The notes beneath the pieces are model-generated. The model did not search any database and had not been told where the DNA came from. It saw only the letters and a program-made list of their open reading frames with translations. From JAXIPB01 sp045403155 (GTDB lineage Bacteria > Actinomycetota > Actinomycetes > Mycobacteriales > Micromonosporaceae): 13,837 nt of DNA. Every line of letters begins with the position of its first letter. Position 1 is the stretch's first letter. The DNA lies in assembly GCA_045403155.1 (NCBI GenBank), contig JAXIPB010000087.1, forward strand, positions 1 through 13,837, read 5' to 3'. Below, piece by piece: positions 13,622 through 13,837 of this stretch. A program made the translations under genes and the position numbers.

Positions 13622-13837
13622 TCAGTTAGGCGCCGTGATCTGGATTTCGTGCATGGTGCGGGTTGAGGGTTGGGGGTTGTCGCGGTTCTTTGGCGTGTAC
13701 TTGGTGGTTGATCGGGGTCTCCGTTGGCGGGTGCTGGTGCGGGAGCGACGTGGGCCGAGTTGGTCGGTGAGGATGTCGGTGAGGATTGCGCGTCGGCGTC
13801 GCGGTGCGCTGTGGGTTGTGTGGCTGGTGAGGTCGGC
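13622..13837 (-). CDS. C-terminal fragment of an unidentified basic protein, possibly a transposase (5' end outside window)
   Basis: Read on the reverse strand, the frame is open from the window edge to TGA at 13624-13622 (71 codons, no internal stop). It contains RRRRAILTDILTDQLGPRR near the start, a run rich in Arg, Thr, Ser and Pro, and ends with HEIQITAPN. A basic Pro/Arg-rich tail after a short helix resembles the C-termini of IS4-type transposases of actinobacteria, but no DDE residue lies in this part, so the family is a guess. The codons are rich in C at third position, as expected for a real gene here. It converges on the acyl-CoA dehydrogenase gene with 56 bp between stops. It could also be another basic hypothetical protein. 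Confidence 0.45.
   Translation of the reverse strand, partial: ADLTSHTTHSAPRRRRAILTDILTDQLGPRRSRTSTRQRRPRSTTKYTPKNRDNPQPSTRTMHEIQITAPN

Noticed and set aside
1..13837. Search for tRNA, rRNA, riboswitch, CRISPR, toxin-antitoxin or phage defence genes.
   Set aside because: Nothing in the intergenic spaces resembles these. The spacers are all short (at most about 170 bp between confident genes), and each confident coding region except the right-edge fragment belongs to a recognised family.

Overview
This window looks like chromosomal DNA of a high-GC actinobacterium. It has strong GC bias, frequent GTG starts, an mshA gene (mycothiol is essentially confined to Actinobacteria), a protein of the mycothiol-dependent maleylpyruvate isomerase family, and the gene order murB - SDR(reverse) - mshA - YbjN - phosphoglycerate mutase. 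From memory that order is also found around Rv0482-Rv0489 of Mycobacterium tuberculosis. I cannot name the genus.

Layout. 1-963 (+) is the 3' part of a PucR-type regulator, cut by the window edge. It converges on a reverse-strand MDMPI-like DinB-fold gene (975-1748), and the stop codons of the two genes sit in two copies of one 13-bp repeat. A 65-bp divergent spacer separates that gene from murB (1814-2857, +), which converges with 8 bp to spare on a reverse-strand run: SDR (4202-4972), MgtC/SapB membrane protein (3573-4205, ATGA overlap) and a class I methyltransferase (2866-3492). A 141-bp divergent spacer follows. Then comes the two-gene operon mshA (5114-6550) and YbjN-domain protein (6547-7038, GTGA overlap).

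The second half is a fatty-acid beta-oxidation block built around gpmA. Thiolase fadA (7212-8465) abuts fadB (8466-10646). Next are phosphoglycerate mutase (10720-11487) and a long VLCAD/ACAD9-type acyl-CoA dehydrogenase (11589-13565). Together the dehydrogenase, the hydratase/3-hydroxyacyl-CoA dehydrogenase and the thiolase cover all four steps of a beta-oxidation turn. The last 216 bases encode, on the reverse strand, the C-terminus of an unrecognised basic protein, possibly a transposase.

Two non-coding observations stand out. First, a 12-bp semi-palindrome, TAC(C/T)(C/G)ACGAGTA, occurs once just upstream of fadA and twice in perfect tandem upstream of the acyl-CoA dehydrogenase. I saw it nowhere else in the window, which suggests one shared regulator for the beta-oxidation genes. 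Second, a 74-bp hairpin-bearing repeat occurs in inverted orientation on either side of fadA-fadB (7094-7167 and 10631-10704, 56/74 identical without gaps). A fragment of it lies near 13581, next to the possible insertion-sequence end. I saw no tRNA, rRNA, CRISPR array, riboswitch or phage gene. No gene-free stretch exceeds 300 bases. Most of the window is ordinary core metabolism; the novelty, if any, lies in the repeat and operator arrangement around the beta-oxidation genes.
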